A stretch of DNA of 64,000 bases, taken from assembly GCA_018894105.1 (NCBI GenBank), contig CM032133.1:13282501-13346500 (forward strand), given 5' to 3'. Both the position numbers and the translations under genes were made by a program. Of this stretch, positions 24,780-37,480 are shown piece after piece. The notes beneath the pieces were generated by a model, which ran no database searches, was not told the origin of the DNA, and saw only the letters and a list, made by a program, of their open reading frames with translations. This DNA is from Jacaranda mimosifolia. Taxonomy: Eukaryota > Streptophyta > Magnoliopsida > Lamiales > Bignoniaceae. The number at the start of each line of letters is the position of its first letter. Within the stretch, counting starts at the first letter, position 1.

Positions 24780-24901
24780 AAGATATGGGGAGTGATTCCT
24801 AACTTTTGTGAAAAAATGGGGAGTTTAGTGTGTAAATATTTAAATGGGGACTGAGCACAAAAATAAAAGTAGGTTTATGAATTTTTTTCTAATTAACTCT
24901 C
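24780..24901 (-). repeat. MULE right terminal inverted repeat
   Basis: The reverse complement begins AGAGAGTTAATTAGAAAAAA and continues with TACTTTTATTTTTGTGCTC, aligning to the left end at 10,532-10,660. It ends at 24901, followed by TATATATAT (24902-24910), the same nine bases as precede the left end. The poly-A/T run and leader of the minus gene lie just inside it. Confidence 0.7.
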
Positions 24902-24910
24902 TATATATAT

Positions 24911-25976
24911 TAATGTTATTATAAATTATATACATAATTAATAAATAATATAAAAATAAAAAATTACAAAAAATGGCAAGTAATGAATAAAATTAGATAT
25001 TACTCTAATGTAAAGACATCAAAGAATACGAAATCTTACATATACACGATGTCATGGAAAAAGAACCTTAAAATTATTCAGTAAGAAGTTAAAAAAATTC
25101 ACAACTTCTAAAAATAAAATTCTATGAGTAAGTTATAATGTATCAAAAAAAATGAAAAAAAAATTATTATGCAACAAAAAACTAAAAGATAGTTGTATTA
25201 GAAAATAAAAATATATGAGAAATTATAGAGCACAAGATTAATAGGAGTTGTTAGAAAGACTACTCTAAACTAAAAAGATGATGACTATATATTAATTTAA
25301 AACTTAAAATATAGAGAATTAGATAATAGTATACCAAAAGATTAAAAGAATATTATGTTGTTTTAACTTTGGTGAGAGATCAACCAAGTGAAGACCAAAC
25401 TATGATAGTGATGATAAAAAAAGAAAAGAAAAGAAATTAAAGAATCAAAATAAATCTATAGAACAATTGTAAAGCTAAAATTGATATTAGAGTATAAGTT
25501 AATAAAATAACCTTTTACTTTGATTCATTATATAGTTATTGAGCAAAGAAAAAAGAGCGACATCACTAATGATAGTTAAAAATAATAATAGATTAATAAA
25601 GTAATTATAAATTCAAAATTATTTTAAAATAGGAATGAGTGAGAGATATGATGATTAAATTAGAATGTAAAAAAATGGACAAAATGAATTATTATGTTTA
25701 TTAGTAAAATTTCTTTGTATATATATAGTTAGATCTTTATATATTAATATATTGCACAAATAGTTAAAAAAAGTGAATAACAAAAGAAGTTCTTAACCTT
25801 TCAAGCAAATTGAAATTTAAAAAAAATAAAAAAAATGAAATTCTATATATTTTGATGAACTAAATTATAAACTTAAAAAATTCATGGGTGTATTTTTCTA
25901 TTGATACTACCATCTCATAACTTAATGAAAGAATGAATAAAGAGATACTAAATGTACAATAACTTACATAAAAATA
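24911..25976. other. Very AT-rich intergenic DNA
   Basis: Dominated by A-runs and short AT words. I see no gene, no complete transposon and no RNA gene on either strand. Confidence 0.6.
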
Positions 25977-27328
25977 AAAAATTAAATGATAGAATTTATC
26001 AATGACTAAAGAGAAAAATGTAGCTATTAAAAAAGAAATAAATTACAAAAATATTAAAAACAATGAATATATCTCTTTTTGTAAAATTGTAAAATTAAAT
26101 AAACTAATTGATAACTTGAACTAAGTAACAAATAAAAAGATATAAACAATATAAAAATTTAATAACAATTAAAAACTAAATGATAGACTCTATTCATGGT
26201 TGGTGAAAAAATTATAGGTAGTAAAACTCCAAAATCTCTTAATTTCATCATGTAATATAACAAAGCTAAATGAACAAAAATAAAATCAAAAGAGTGATTA
26301 AAAAAATCAACCAAAAATTAATAAATTAAAGAATGAAATAGTGAGGCATGCAAAGAGAAAGAGGGAAAAAATTCTGGAGAATTGAGAATATTAGTAAAAT
26401 GACTTTCGAAGTATTCTATATATAGTGGTATAGAAACAAATTAGTTATTAAAGATAAGGAAAGAGTTATGAAAAACTTATCGAATTATAGAATTCGAATG
26501 ATTACAGAATCTTCCACATATTAAGGTAGAGATGAAAGAAATTTTGAAAATAGAATGCAATTGTTTTCGGATATGATAGGTGAATAAAGAGAGATTTGTT
26601 CTAATAAAAAAAATGATTTCAAAAATAAAAAATGACAGAATTAAATGAAATAAAAAATTAAATGGCAAAATTTATCAATGATTGAAGAGAAAAATGTAGC
26701 TATTAAAAATGAAATAAATTACAAAAATATTAAAAACAATGAATATGTCTCTTTTTGTAAAATTGTAAAATTAAATAAACAAAAATAGAATTAAAAAAAA
26801 AATTAAATAAACTAATTGATAAGTTAGTAACAAATAAAAAGATATAAATAATATAAAATTTAATAACAAATAAAAACTAAATGGTAGACTCTATTCATGG
26901 TTGGTGAAAAAATTATAGGCAGTAAAATTCCAAAATCTCTTAATTTCATCATGTAATATAACAAAGCTAAACGAACAAAAATAAAATCAAAAGAGTGAAT
27001 AAAAAAAACCAATCAAAAATAAATAAATTAAAGAATGAAAAAGTGAGGCATGCAAAGAGAAAGAGGAAAAAAATGATGGAGAATTCAGAATATTAGTAAA
27101 ATGACTCTCAGAGTATTCTATATATAGTGGTCTAGAAATAAATTAGTTATTAAAGATAAAAAAAAATTAAGAAAAACTTATCGAATTATAAAATTCGAAT
27201 GATTAAGAAATCTTCCACATTGTGAGATAGAGATTAAAGAGATTTTGTAGATAGAATGCAATTAGTTTCAGATATGATAGGTGAATAAAGAAGGATTTGT
27301 TCTAATCAAAAAAATAATTTCAAAAATT
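25977..27328. repeat. Tandem duplication of about 650-675 bp
   Basis: 25,977-26,627 and 26,655-27,328 are adjacent direct copies. Shared landmarks in the same order are GAGAAAAATGTAGCTATTAA, GACTCTATTCATGGTTGG (26186 and 26888), TTAATTTCATCATGTAATAT and TATTCTATATATAGTGGT. The second copy has an extra A-rich insertion of about 25-30 bp near 26,780. The unit is not coding and its origin is unknown. Confidence 0.85.
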
Positions 27329-27741
27329 CAGATATCTTTAAATGGAATAAATAATATCAAATTTAATAATCAACAACTAATTTTTAAATATAATTAAAAA
27401 AACTCAAAATTCTGAGAATTTAGAATTTGACTAAAATTGTGCAATTTTGGTTCCCATACCATTGTACTATATATAATAGTATAGATTCGTTTGCATGCAA
27501 TTTCGGGGCACATAGAATATTTTTGAGTAATAATAGTATTTATACATACTCACATATTTATTATACTAAAAATCGATTTGCATCTAAAATACATATTTAT
27601 AATTTACATAACTATGAAGATAACACTCACTTAAAATAATATTTTCATAATTCATTACTAAATTAAAGAAAAAATTTTAAAATTAATTAAAATAGGTAAA
27701 TAGTAGAATTTTTGAATAAATGATGGTTATTTGTACATTAA

Positions 27742-28480
27742 AGTGGTGATTGGTATGCATGAATGGAATTAGATGGGAATGGAATGAACATGGGAAAGGA
27801 ATGCTATTAGTATAAGTTATCATATACTTGGTATGATAAAGGAATGAGAAAAGAATGAAATTGTCATTCTTTACTTGATTCTAGTATCATGATGTTATTT
27901 AGCAATAATAGGTAGGAACGGAATAAAAGTATTTTAAATGACCAAATTATCCTTTTGTAAAAAAATTATTAAAATAAAATTTTTATTGATAAATTATTTA
28001 TATCTCATTATTCTACACTTTTTATGCAACCTTTAATTTGTTTTATTTTGTAAAAGTGTATGACAAAGACTATATTTTAGTCATATTTTGGAAAGTAAAA
28101 TTAATTTTTTTATGCATAAAAATAAAATGATGCAATACCTGGTTAATTTTCCTTTTACTAGAGTTTGAATATGGGAGAAATCCTTGTTGATAAGAAGATA
28201 CTATCAAGAAGATATATACGAAGGTTTTTGTAATGGTTTAGAATTCTATTATTAAATATTAGAAGGTAATTTTGTCAAATACAAAAATATGTTAATTCCT
28301 AATAGATTATGAATAGCTAAACCTATGAGAGAAAGGAATGGCTAAACCCGTGTTTTTAGGAATGGAGATTCCTATGAGAATGAGGATTCCATTCTTAAAT
28401 TATACCAAATATATGTTTAGGAATAGAATTGGGAATGCTGATTCCATTCCCACTTTATTCCTGCATATCAATCATACCAT
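27742..28480. mobile_element. PIF/Harbinger-like MITE
   Basis: A 739-bp non-coding element with inverted ends: the left end reads AGTGGTGATTGGTATGCATG and the reverse complement of the right end reads TGGTATGATTGATATGCAGG. Subterminal GGGAATGGAAT blocks are also inverted. It is flanked by TAA on both sides (27739-27741 and 28481-28483), the usual Harbinger target. No transposase is inside, so it would depend on one elsewhere. Confidence 0.6.
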
Positions 28481-29180
28481 AAATTTTTATTGAATATTGA
28501 ATAAGTAAAAGGACAAATTTAGTATATTGCAATTGGTATCGTAACTCCCATTTTAAATACAAAAGTGCCATCCTTTTTATAATAGTATATATTTTTACAA
28601 AATCACAATAAGTAAATTTCAATAAAACCAAACGCAGCTCTAAATCAAATGTTATGTTAAAATTTTGAAATAAAATAAATTTCTATAGATAGGCTCTAGG
28701 ACCAAATTATGCTTAGACAAGTTTGGCATTTCCATTTAAAGTTTGTAGCTAACATACTTGATAGCGACCTCATAACCTTCACCTTAGAACAAATTGCATT
28801 TGCGCAAAGTTGGCATTTCTATTTAAAGCTTCTAACTTACCATAATTAATGATGGCTTGTGTGCTTTTTCTTTAGATTTTGATCATCTGCAATTTATTAC
28901 TCTATATTTTAAGCACCGATATGTGTTTGGTTTAGTTGCGTCGTACGTAGTGCTAGTGCTATTTTTCATTTTTTTCTCTCTCTATTTTATTGTATAAAAC
29001 ACTATCGTTTTAGTGCTATTCTGTTTTCTAGGATAGTGCTGGGTGCTTTAAAAGTTTTGTGGTCTTTTGTCTTTTCTTTCCTTGGGTGGTGAGGCCATGT
29101 GTATTAGTTAGAAGAAAGTTATATTTTTTTTTCTATTTTTTCAGTCTCTTTGTTTACTTTTTTCCTCATATAAAACGACG
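28481..29180. other. Intergenic DNA, no gene seen
   Basis: AT-rich. A diverged local duplication of about 40 bp occurs at about 28,719 and 28,806 (TTGGCATTTCCATTTAAAG versus TTGGCATTTCTATTTAAAG). Nothing else was recognised. Confidence 0.5.
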
Positions 29181-30634
29181 TTGGTAGAGTAGTACCCGAC
29201 AAGCCAATTAGATTGGTGTATAGCTAATCGTGTAATACATTCTTATTTGATCAATATAATAATTTTATTTGTTATCTCCATCTTATGCTTCTTTGTTATG
29301 CATGTGGTTAAAGCCCACAAGGTCACACATGGCTAGGGGATACGATGTAGGTCAATAATTGACTACATCATGAAACATGTCTCTATGGCTAAAATCTTGA
29401 AATTAGTCTGAGTCATAGAATCTATGAGATAAAGGCATCGTAAATTCGGATAGACTTGTATTAATAATGTATGCTCCAAACATTGGATGATGCCCCATTT
29501 CATGGGCATTCGGTGTAGTGAACACAAACACACATTATTGAGTGCTTGTAAGAGAACAAACTCACTGAGGACTTGGTATAGAAAAGTCCTCGAGATAGTC
29601 AAAGTGGCGTGTCAAAGAGGATGATTGTCTAAGCTTATGATAATGCATATTATTAGTCATTTGACTTGAGGTTTCATGGTAATCTCGTGTATCCGTATTT
29701 GTGCTTTAATTTATGCATCGACCATTTAGCGGGTCATAAAGTGTGTGTTTCAGGGATGGACTACTTGTACAAGGAGGTTTGTGAGAATCAAGAAAGGATC
29801 TACTTTGCTCATCTTGTTCTATGAGTTGACTTCCTATATTTTCTACGATGCTCGATTCAAGAAGTCGTTGCTCAAGGCATTGCGACAATTTGGAAAGGAG
29901 TTTCCAAAGTTGAGGTCGAAAAAGAACATAGTCATTGAGACAATTAGGATTCCAACAAATATCTTGATCATAGGCTTCAATCAGGAGATAGAAAATGGAA
30001 GAACCATAATTGCATGGTACTCGTAAGTGGAAGGGTTCATATGAATTGATTTTCACCCATTGATTTGGCTCCATGGACTTGTGGTTAGATATCGACCATA
30101 GAAATTGTGTATTCTTGAATTAATAGGAATTAATTCATCCCATTAATTCAAAAGTAGTCAATTAAATGAGTTTAATTGATTCAAATAATATTTTATTATT
30201 CATAGTTAAATCACAAAGAATTGCGGACCCATTTCTAATTAATTGATAAGCCCAACGGGTCACACACAAAATTCATGGTGTCTTCACAATGAATATTATC
30301 TAAGTGTTAGATAATATTATCTAAGGAGCTGGATAGAGGATAAGGAATTAATTCGATTAATTCTTTTAAAGGGCTAAATTAATTCAATTAAATAATAAAT
30401 ATTTAGTTGATGCCAAGTATAATTAATTCAAATGTTGAATTGCTTTAACTAGATAATATAATTATTTAATTAAGAAAAGAATTTGTAGAGACAAATTGAT
30501 AGACCATAAATTTGCATTAAAATTAAATTTTAATTCTTACCAATTTATGGACCATCAAGACTAGAGGAATATGCCCATCACACTAGTCCATGCCTAATAG
30601 GATCATATTCATAAGATGAAAAGTGTGATACTTA
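29181..30634 (+). mobile_element. LTR-like repeat, family X, copy 1 (left part)
   Basis: Starts near TTGGTAGAGTAGTACCCGAC and continues with CAATTAGATTGG, ATCTCCATCTTATGCTT and GAATAGACTTGTA-like blocks. The same blocks occur in the same order in copy 2 (44,009-48,733). It has no convincing coding frame, so it is a solo LTR or a large non-coding retroelement derivative. At 30,634 it is broken by the insertion of the Tat-type gypsy element, whose target duplication ACTTA flanks both sides; its remainder resumes at 55,018. Confidence 0.6.
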
Positions 30635-31444
30635 TGATATGGGGAAGTACATCAAGCCCAATAGATCAGGCCCAAGAGGCCCAATGGTAGTCGACCTGGC
30701 CCAAGAGGGCATTGGGCTAGCTGGCCAGAATAAGCTATTAGTATCCCTTCAATCGATTAAAGTGTGGTCAAGAGAGTATGGTCGATGAGCTCTTGGCCTT
30801 GAGAGGTCCATTATTTGATTAAAGTGTGGTGGAGAGGCCTGCGGCCAAGGAAACATCTCAACCAAAAGAGGTTGATCTGACAGATAGGAAGTTTTTCCCT
30901 GCCAACGGTCACTATAGCATTAAATGCAACTCAACCACCATTCTACTGCATTAAACACACTGACAGGCGGCGTGCCTCCATATTAAAGGAGCGTATTCCA
31001 TCGTACAACGAGCATGACTCTGCATTAAATACGGAGATCTTCTCCACATCCTAAAAGAGAGGGAGGCGCCACTTGGAAGAGGATTTTCAGATGAGGAAAG
31101 ACCTAAAAAGCCCTCATACAAAGACAAGAGCCCTCACTGCGCGGGCAAGGGTAGCATAGACATTTTAACCTCCCATGAGAGACTACAAATATCCCATTGC
31201 AACCCCTCCCAAAGGTATGTTCACTATAACTTTAGCCCTCACTCTGCCGCTCCAAATTCTAGTCAATTATATTGACTTGAACGTCTGAGTGCCTTAGCCA
31301 AGGGCAACCTCTGCTAGCCTGATATGTATTGATTGGTTGAAGTACTCGACCTGCTCCTACCCTTATATTCATCTCTAGCCCATTCTATGGTCAACTACAG
31401 TGGGCCAGGGCCCAAACCCATTACTCTTAGGTCCAAGCTCATCA
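30635..31444 (+). repeat. 5' LTR of the Tat gypsy element
   Basis: Direct repeat of 54,209-55,017: both begin TGATATGGGGAAGTACATC and share AGGTTGATCTGACAGA and GTATGTTCACTATAACTTTA. The ends form TGAT...ATCA. Many differences from the 3' copy are C/T or G/A. Confidence 0.93.
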
Positions 31445-31462
31445 TTTAGCGCCAATGTGGGA
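31445..31462 (+). other. Primer-binding site of the gypsy element
   Basis: TTTAGCGCCAATGTGGGA lies directly after the 5' LTR. It resembles the TTTGGCGCC...GTGGGA site common in plant Tat/Athila elements (tRNA-primed), with a G-to-A change in the core. Confidence 0.6.
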
Positions 31463-31572
31463 ATTAGAGTCCGTAACCTGAGTAAGTAGTAAACATAAGT
31501 TGAGCCATTTTCAAGAGAGATGAGACTAGGAGGTCCTCAACCCATCTCCTTCGTCCCCAGTAAGAGCAAGAT

Positions 31573-32641
31573 GTGGCTGGACCCAGCTCTCAGCCCGAGC
31601 AAGTAGTAACCTTTGACTATGTCGTAGCTTATGCAGATAATAAGCAAGCAGATATCAGCCCAACTCTCAGCCTAGTTGTCAACGGCATTATAGAAGCACA
31701 ACAATCAGCTCGGAGCAGCCGCCAGTGCCACCCCCATCCCTCTCATCACAAGGAGAGGCTCTAAAGGGATAATAGGGCATGAGGTGTGTGTCGTCTGCCT
31801 AACAGACATGAAAATAGCCTAGGTAGATTCCCGCGGGAGGAGACCCGCCCACATCCTCGAGAAAAAGTGTATGACTCTGTGGAACACCTTGCTCGACCCA
31901 TTTGAGCCTAGCAGCATGATAGGGTTGAGTGATAGAGACCCCAGCCAAGCAAAAAATTTGTTGCAGGCGAATTGAGAAGAATGGAAAAAGTTGTTGCACC
32001 AAGTCTAACAGCTAAACAAGCACTTTAAGGAGATTTCAAGGCGAAACATAGAAAAGAACCCTCAGCAAGAGAGTGTGCCCTAACTCCACAGTGAGCGAGA
32101 GTCACCATTCATTCAGGAGATAATCGATGTGTGTATAGCCGTCGATGCAAAGATTCCAACTGGTCTTCCCCGATATAATGGTTCAATCAACCCAAATGAG
32201 CACTTACTCTAGTTTGAGCACATGATGCAGCTTCATGGGCACAATGAGCACATTGATGCCAAAATGTTGGTCACCACACTCCAAGGAATATGGTTTGATT
32301 AGTTTGTTAAGGTGGAGGCTGTATCTATTTTTTCCTATGGTCAATTTTGTGACAAGTTCCTTTACTAATTTGTCAATAGAAAGAAAGCAAAACTCCCCCA
32401 CACTCACTAGCACATAGTGAAACAAAACAAAAGAGAATCTCCTCGGGATTTCTTTGCCAGATTTAACACTGAAGTGCTGAAAATCGACAGTTCGAGAATT
32501 AAGTTTTTGATCGATGTATTGTTCCTTGGTCACAGATACAAAGAATGTGCTAATGCCTTGGTTAGGGAAAGACCACATTCGATGGAAGAGCTACTGGACC
32601 TCACAGAGAGGTACATGACCCAGAAGAACATGATAGATTAA
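31573..32641 (+). pseudogene. Gypsy gag remnant
   Basis: An ATG at 31573 begins MAGPSSQPEQVVTFDYVV, closed by a stop at 31762. From about 32,100 the frame VAVDAKIPTGLPRYNG-like, then NPNEHLL, resembles the Retrotrans_gag domain. It continues after stops with KQNKRESPRDFFARFNTEVL and EELLDLTERYMTQKN. Gag would form the particle around the RNA. Several stops break it: near 32,211, 32,300, 32,365, 32,409 and at 32,639. Confidence 0.75.
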
Positions 32642-33164
32642 GTACGAGAACCCTAAAAATAACAAGAAGAAGGACAAAGAAAAAGATGACAGACAACAGA
32701 TGGATGGCCATCGATTCCCCATCAAGAGGTTTCACAACTATACCCCACTGAACACTACAAAGAAGGAGGTCATATTTGCCATTCAGGGTGATAACCTCCT
32801 CAAAAACCCCAGGAAGTTGAATGAGACGGATGCTATAAGAAAGTCCAAAAAGTACTGTCACTTCCACAAGCAGAAAAGACATGATAAGGAGGATTACTTT
32901 AACTCCAAGATGAAATTGAGTGACTCATTCAATAGGGGCATCTGAAAAAGTACATCGACAAGAATCCAGGCAAAAAATGGACAGGATCAACTAGACTCTC
33001 TGTAGAGAAATGTCGATTAGTTTGAGAAATGATGATAAAGGAAAATGGCAAACTGACAACTAATATCCCCCTTAGAGGTGTGATCGATACCATTACATGT
33101 AGACCAATTGGGGAAGGGGGGGGACTCCAAAACAGTAAAGAGATAGAACCAGCAATGACTTGAA

Positions 33165-33615
33165 TTGACCAAATCAATGCCAGTCAAAATGGTTTTTCAA
33201 CTTTCCACCAGTGTAGAGCCCATCTTTTTCTCTGATTTCGACCTTTTGCACCTCGGGCACCAAGGAGCAGTCAGTAAACTCAATTGCCCCCTAGTTGTGT
33301 CACTCGAGATTGCCAATTTTGTGGTACGAAAGATTTTGGTCAATAATGGCAGCTCTGCAAACATAATTTTCTTGTCAACTTTGAAAAGGATGAATTTAGG
33401 AAAGCTTAAATTTAAGGCTGTCCGTACCCCGTTGGTCGGGTTCGGGGGGTCCAAGATCATTCATGAAGGATCTATTAATTTGTCTACCTTATTTGGAGAA
33501 GCGCCCCAGAGACGAACCTTTATGGTCAACTATCTCGCGGTTGACGAACCTTTTGCTTATAATGCTATAATTGGGAGACTTGCGCTAAACGACTTTAGGG
33601 CAGTCGTCTCAACCT
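33165..33615 (+). pseudogene. Gypsy aspartic protease region
   Basis: An open frame with VRKILVNNGSSANIIFLSTL (active-site region) and, after about 70 residues, AYNAIIGRLALNDFRAVVST, the usual C-terminal protease motif of this lineage. The catalytic Asp of the D-G/N-G-S motif appears as Asn (VNNGSS), which would inactivate the enzyme. The frame is cut at 33,615 by the CACTA element; the continuing KFPTSAGIGELL lies at 42,650. Confidence 0.85.
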
Positions 33616-34030
33616 AACTACAAGAAAAAATAGTTTCAGCGACCAAATTCTCAGTGACCATGATAAAATGGTTGCTAAATATATAATTTTAGCAGCCAAA
33701 AGTAATTTGGTTGCTGAAATCAAGTTACATAAGTACTTTTGTGACCAACCGATATTTGGTAACTGTTACTGGTCACTATAATTTGACCAACCTTAGCCAG
33801 TGGTATAGCAACTAAAATTGGAGTATTTAGTGAGAACTTTTATTGTTGCTAAATATGAACATTAATTGCGAACAATTTAACAACAAAATATTAGATGGTT
33901 ACTGTAAGTCTTTTAATTTGATGATTAACAACCAGTTCTTTTGGTTGCTAAAAATAAACTTATAGCAACCAACATTTTATGATCACTAAGAAAAATATTT
34001 ACAACAAGCAATTTTACATGGTTATTAAAA
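33616..34030 (+). repeat. CACTA left terminal and subterminal repeats
   Basis: Terminal ACTACAAGAAAAAATAGTTT, then many copies of (T)GGTTGCTAAA and AGCAACCAA in both directions. In CACTA elements such subterminal repeats bind the TNPA-type protein. Confidence 0.8.
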
Positions 34031-37000
34031 AAGTATTCATATCAAGCCAATGTGCTTTATTTCTAATTAGTTCTTGAAAAAATATCACAATTTTTTTTAA
34101 ATTGAGTTTAAAGAGCTAAACTGATTTTGATGTAAATTTTGCTTAAAAAATTATTTTAAGTACACAAAAAATGATTTATTAAATGGTTAAATATTGGAAA
34201 TAAGTTCAGGATATATTAGCAATCAAATAGAAAATTACAAGTTCGGAGTATTTGAGCAAGAATCTTAAATAAGGAAGTACTTGCTTCCTTTACAAAATTC
34301 TAATTAAAACTAAATTCCACTAAGGAAAACGAAAATACTAGAATTAAAAGTTTTTCTCCTAGGAAAAGGCAAATACATAAAATTAAAATACAAAAAGGAA
34401 TTTGTAGATGGGTAGACCAAATTCAAATCTGCCAACTATAAGCGAAATTGGTAAAATTGGGAAGCAATTTTAGGTAATTAGGTGCTGGGCAAAGGGCAGG
34501 TATCGACTCCTCAATCCAACGAACATTTACCAAACAACTCAAACAAGCCCAAGATCGATTCCTCAAAGTGGCAACAATTTTCAGCCAAAGGAAGAAGCCT
34601 CCATGTTCGAAACCTCACTTCAGCATACATTCAGCATAGAAGAAGAGAACAACAACCTCTCAATTGACCCATGTTCGATTGGGCAGTCTGGCATATTGAG
34701 CAATTAAGAGCTAGGTAGCACTCTCCCAAGTGACAAGGTTCGACTCACCATTAAAGTAGGATAATCAGCAATTGCACAACTTCAGTTACTTAAACAAAAA
34801 TGCAAATAACTGGTGCAAGCTCAACAAATCAATTGCAGTGAAAAACTTCCAGCCACACACCACCCAAAACTCTATGAAGAAGCAGAGTTCACTTTCATCT
34901 TCAAGAAATGTTGTTAATTTTGATTAAAGCGAAATCAAGAAATCATTTAAAGATAAGAACCAAGGGGGGCAGCATGTTAGAGCCACTATAGGGAGTCAAT
35001 TGGTGCAACCAAAAGACATCCATATCTAACAACCAAATTAGAGTTCAACAAGCACCCTTGCAAGGTCATAGCAAGCAAGTTAATTTTTTGCAAATCCCAC
35101 TCAACAAAACTGTGCAGAGTGCTGAATGATTTATACTCAAACATCCCAAGTTCTGAACTAAAATTCTGAGAAATAATCCTAATCCATCAACTAATTCATA
35201 CTCAAAATAGAACCTGATGCAACAATTTAAGCATTATTTATCCTAAAATATTGCAAGAATTCACTTGTGATCTAAAAAGTTAGAGTAAATTTATTTTAAT
35301 TGTTTAATATGTACAAACATTACACTATGTATAAACTCGTATATTTGATAGTACTTGGTGAATCTCAACAAGCAAGGGTACAATATATGTCATCAAAATT
35401 TCTTCCTTGTTTTTTATTTTTATATTTTATTAAGTTGTCCTCAATGGTAAATATATATGAAAAATCAATTATTGACAAGCATTTCTTGGGTTTGACTTTT
35501 ACATAAGGATAAAGAGAAGTACCATACACTTATTTTAATTAAGATTATGAATTCAAATTAATACAGATTGATGTCAGTTGAGATAATTTTTTCTAAAGTC
35601 TAAATACATTATAAATATTTACTATAATATCCTTAAATTACACAAATAGCAATTAATAGGTAAAACGATATGGACTTAACCTACAAAAATGAAATAATCT
35701 AAAGCCTCACACCAAATTTAGAAGGATGACAAAGTGAAGCTTAATTTCTAAATAAATCTCAAACAAAATACAATTTACTTACAATAGGTATATCTTTATA
35801 TATATATATATGTATTGTTACGTAATATAAACTTCTAACCTAAACTTTTTATGTTTTTTTTGCCATAATAAGTTGTATGGAGCTTTTTATTATTGATTGT
35901 CAGCATGGGTCAATTTTAAACTACATATTAGATCTATGTGATATTTAATTTTAAATAAATTGTTCATTCAGTATGTGAAATATGCATCTAAATTTTGAAC
36001 TATTTTAAAATTTATATTTGTTTGATTTTGTAAATTAAATTTATTTTATTAATAATAGTATGAATAAAAAAATTCAATTATTTTGGACATAATGTAGAGT
36101 TTTTATTTATTTCCAGACTCAGTTTGAGTTATATACAAAAATTGTTTGGAAAAGCTTATTCTTAATTAAAAATAAAACCTCTTATCAAGTTGGATATGAA
36201 TCTAAGTTTTAAACTTAATTTGAAAATCCAAAGTAATATAAGTTCCAAGCTTATCTAAAAGAAGTCAATCGATATTTGTTTATTTTTGGAGGATGAAAAA
36301 TATTCTATTAACGTTTAATTCATTTAATTTTGATAACATTACAAATGAAATATATTAACTTATCCCATCTAAAATTCAATGTACAAGTAGCAGTTGACTA
36401 GCTAGTCTAGTAATATTTTGGATATATTAAATAATTTAGTTAATATTTTGGAGAAACATCCTAATGATAATAAATAAAATTTTCAATTCAAGAAAAAAGT
36501 AGCCTTTTTTAAGAGAAATATTGACAATAACAAATAAAATTTTTAATTTAAAATAAAAGTAGCATTGTCCATGGTTTTAAAAACCAATTGAACTATCTTA
36601 AATAAAAGTAGTAATTCTTAAATCAATTTTATCGAATTGACACTCCTAACTAGAATATATGAATTACTTATTTTCTTCTTTTTATATTTTTTTTCAAAGA
36701 AAAAAATAATAGTAAAAATATTGATGCATTGTAAATAAAAATTTCTTTTTAATTTATATTGAATGCATTAAGAAAAAACGAAATTTCCAATTTTCTTCTC
36801 TAAATTAATGCACTTTAAGAAGAAAGACATGACATCTGGATCTTCCACCTCCTAATTCATGGCACATTTTTTTTATCTAAGAAAATGTTCTTAAATCAAA
36901 TTTTTGTTATTGAATTTATTTGAAAATTAAACTTATCTTTATTTAATCAAATTTAAGCTTTAGAAAGTTTTGATAACACGATATACACAATTTAGTTTAG

Positions 37001-37480
37001 ATATACTTGGAAACAATTTAGATAATTAAAACTCACAAATTTTAATTAAATATATTAATTCAACACCTAAATTTTATTATTAGAATTTAACATTTTAGAA
37101 AATGTCTATCTAAAAAAAATATAAAATTTTGAGTGTGAATAACTTATTATAATTTTGTCTCTCTTCCCAATAAAAGAACTAAAAGATATTTTGCAACTAT
37201 GTTTAAAATATTAAATCTCACACTATAATTGCCTGCTTCCTTTTTTGAATTATATATATATATATTTATTTACACACCTAATAATTGAACACGATGAATC
37301 AACCAGAGTTGGGATTTTTATCCTCCCCCCCACCAAAAAAAAAACAACTAGAGTTGGGATTGTGTTTTTAATCATTAAGGCACCCGCGCACACAATCTGA
37401 ACAGCTTGACCCCTAATCCCTAATTCCTCATCCCTCATCCACTTGTCATTCCTTATCATTAATAAATTTCCAATTGCAAA
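34031..37480. other. CACTA interior, left half
   Basis: Mostly AT-rich DNA with no recognisable gene. At 34,480-34,970 there is a moderately GC-richer piece with a 61-codon frame on plus that I cannot assign. TA microsatellites occur near 35,797 and 37,250. Confidence 0.5.

Larger units (their letters stand above)
10532..24901. mobile_element. Giant MULE with transposase, Ulp1-like gene and five tandem arrays
   Basis: This is a Mutator-like DNA transposon of about 14.4 kb. Its two ends are inverted copies of each other, flanked by TATATATAT on both sides. Just inside each end starts a gene pointing inward: a MuDR-type transposase on plus (10,921-16,011) and a DUF1985-like/Ulp1-like gene on minus (about 24,562-18,787). 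MULEs carrying Ulp1-like C48 peptidase sequence are known in plants (Kaonashi or KI-MULE type, and similar elements in other species). The unusual part is the non-coding content. Tandem arrays fill the transposase intron, the region between the two converging genes, and two introns of the minus gene. Both genes carry several stop codons, so this copy cannot act alone. It is inserted about 620 bp upstream of the golgin start codon. Confidence 0.85.

Noticed and set aside
24424..24802. Long frames on both strands near the MULE right end
   Set aside because: They are driven by poly-A/poly-T and a purine-rich leader; only the short exon at 24,481-24,562 fits the spliced minus gene.
33616..33640. 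Perfect 3-bp CACTA target duplication
   Set aside because: The left flank (CCT) and right flank (TGA) differ and the host frame lacks a few bases, so a duplication cannot be claimed.
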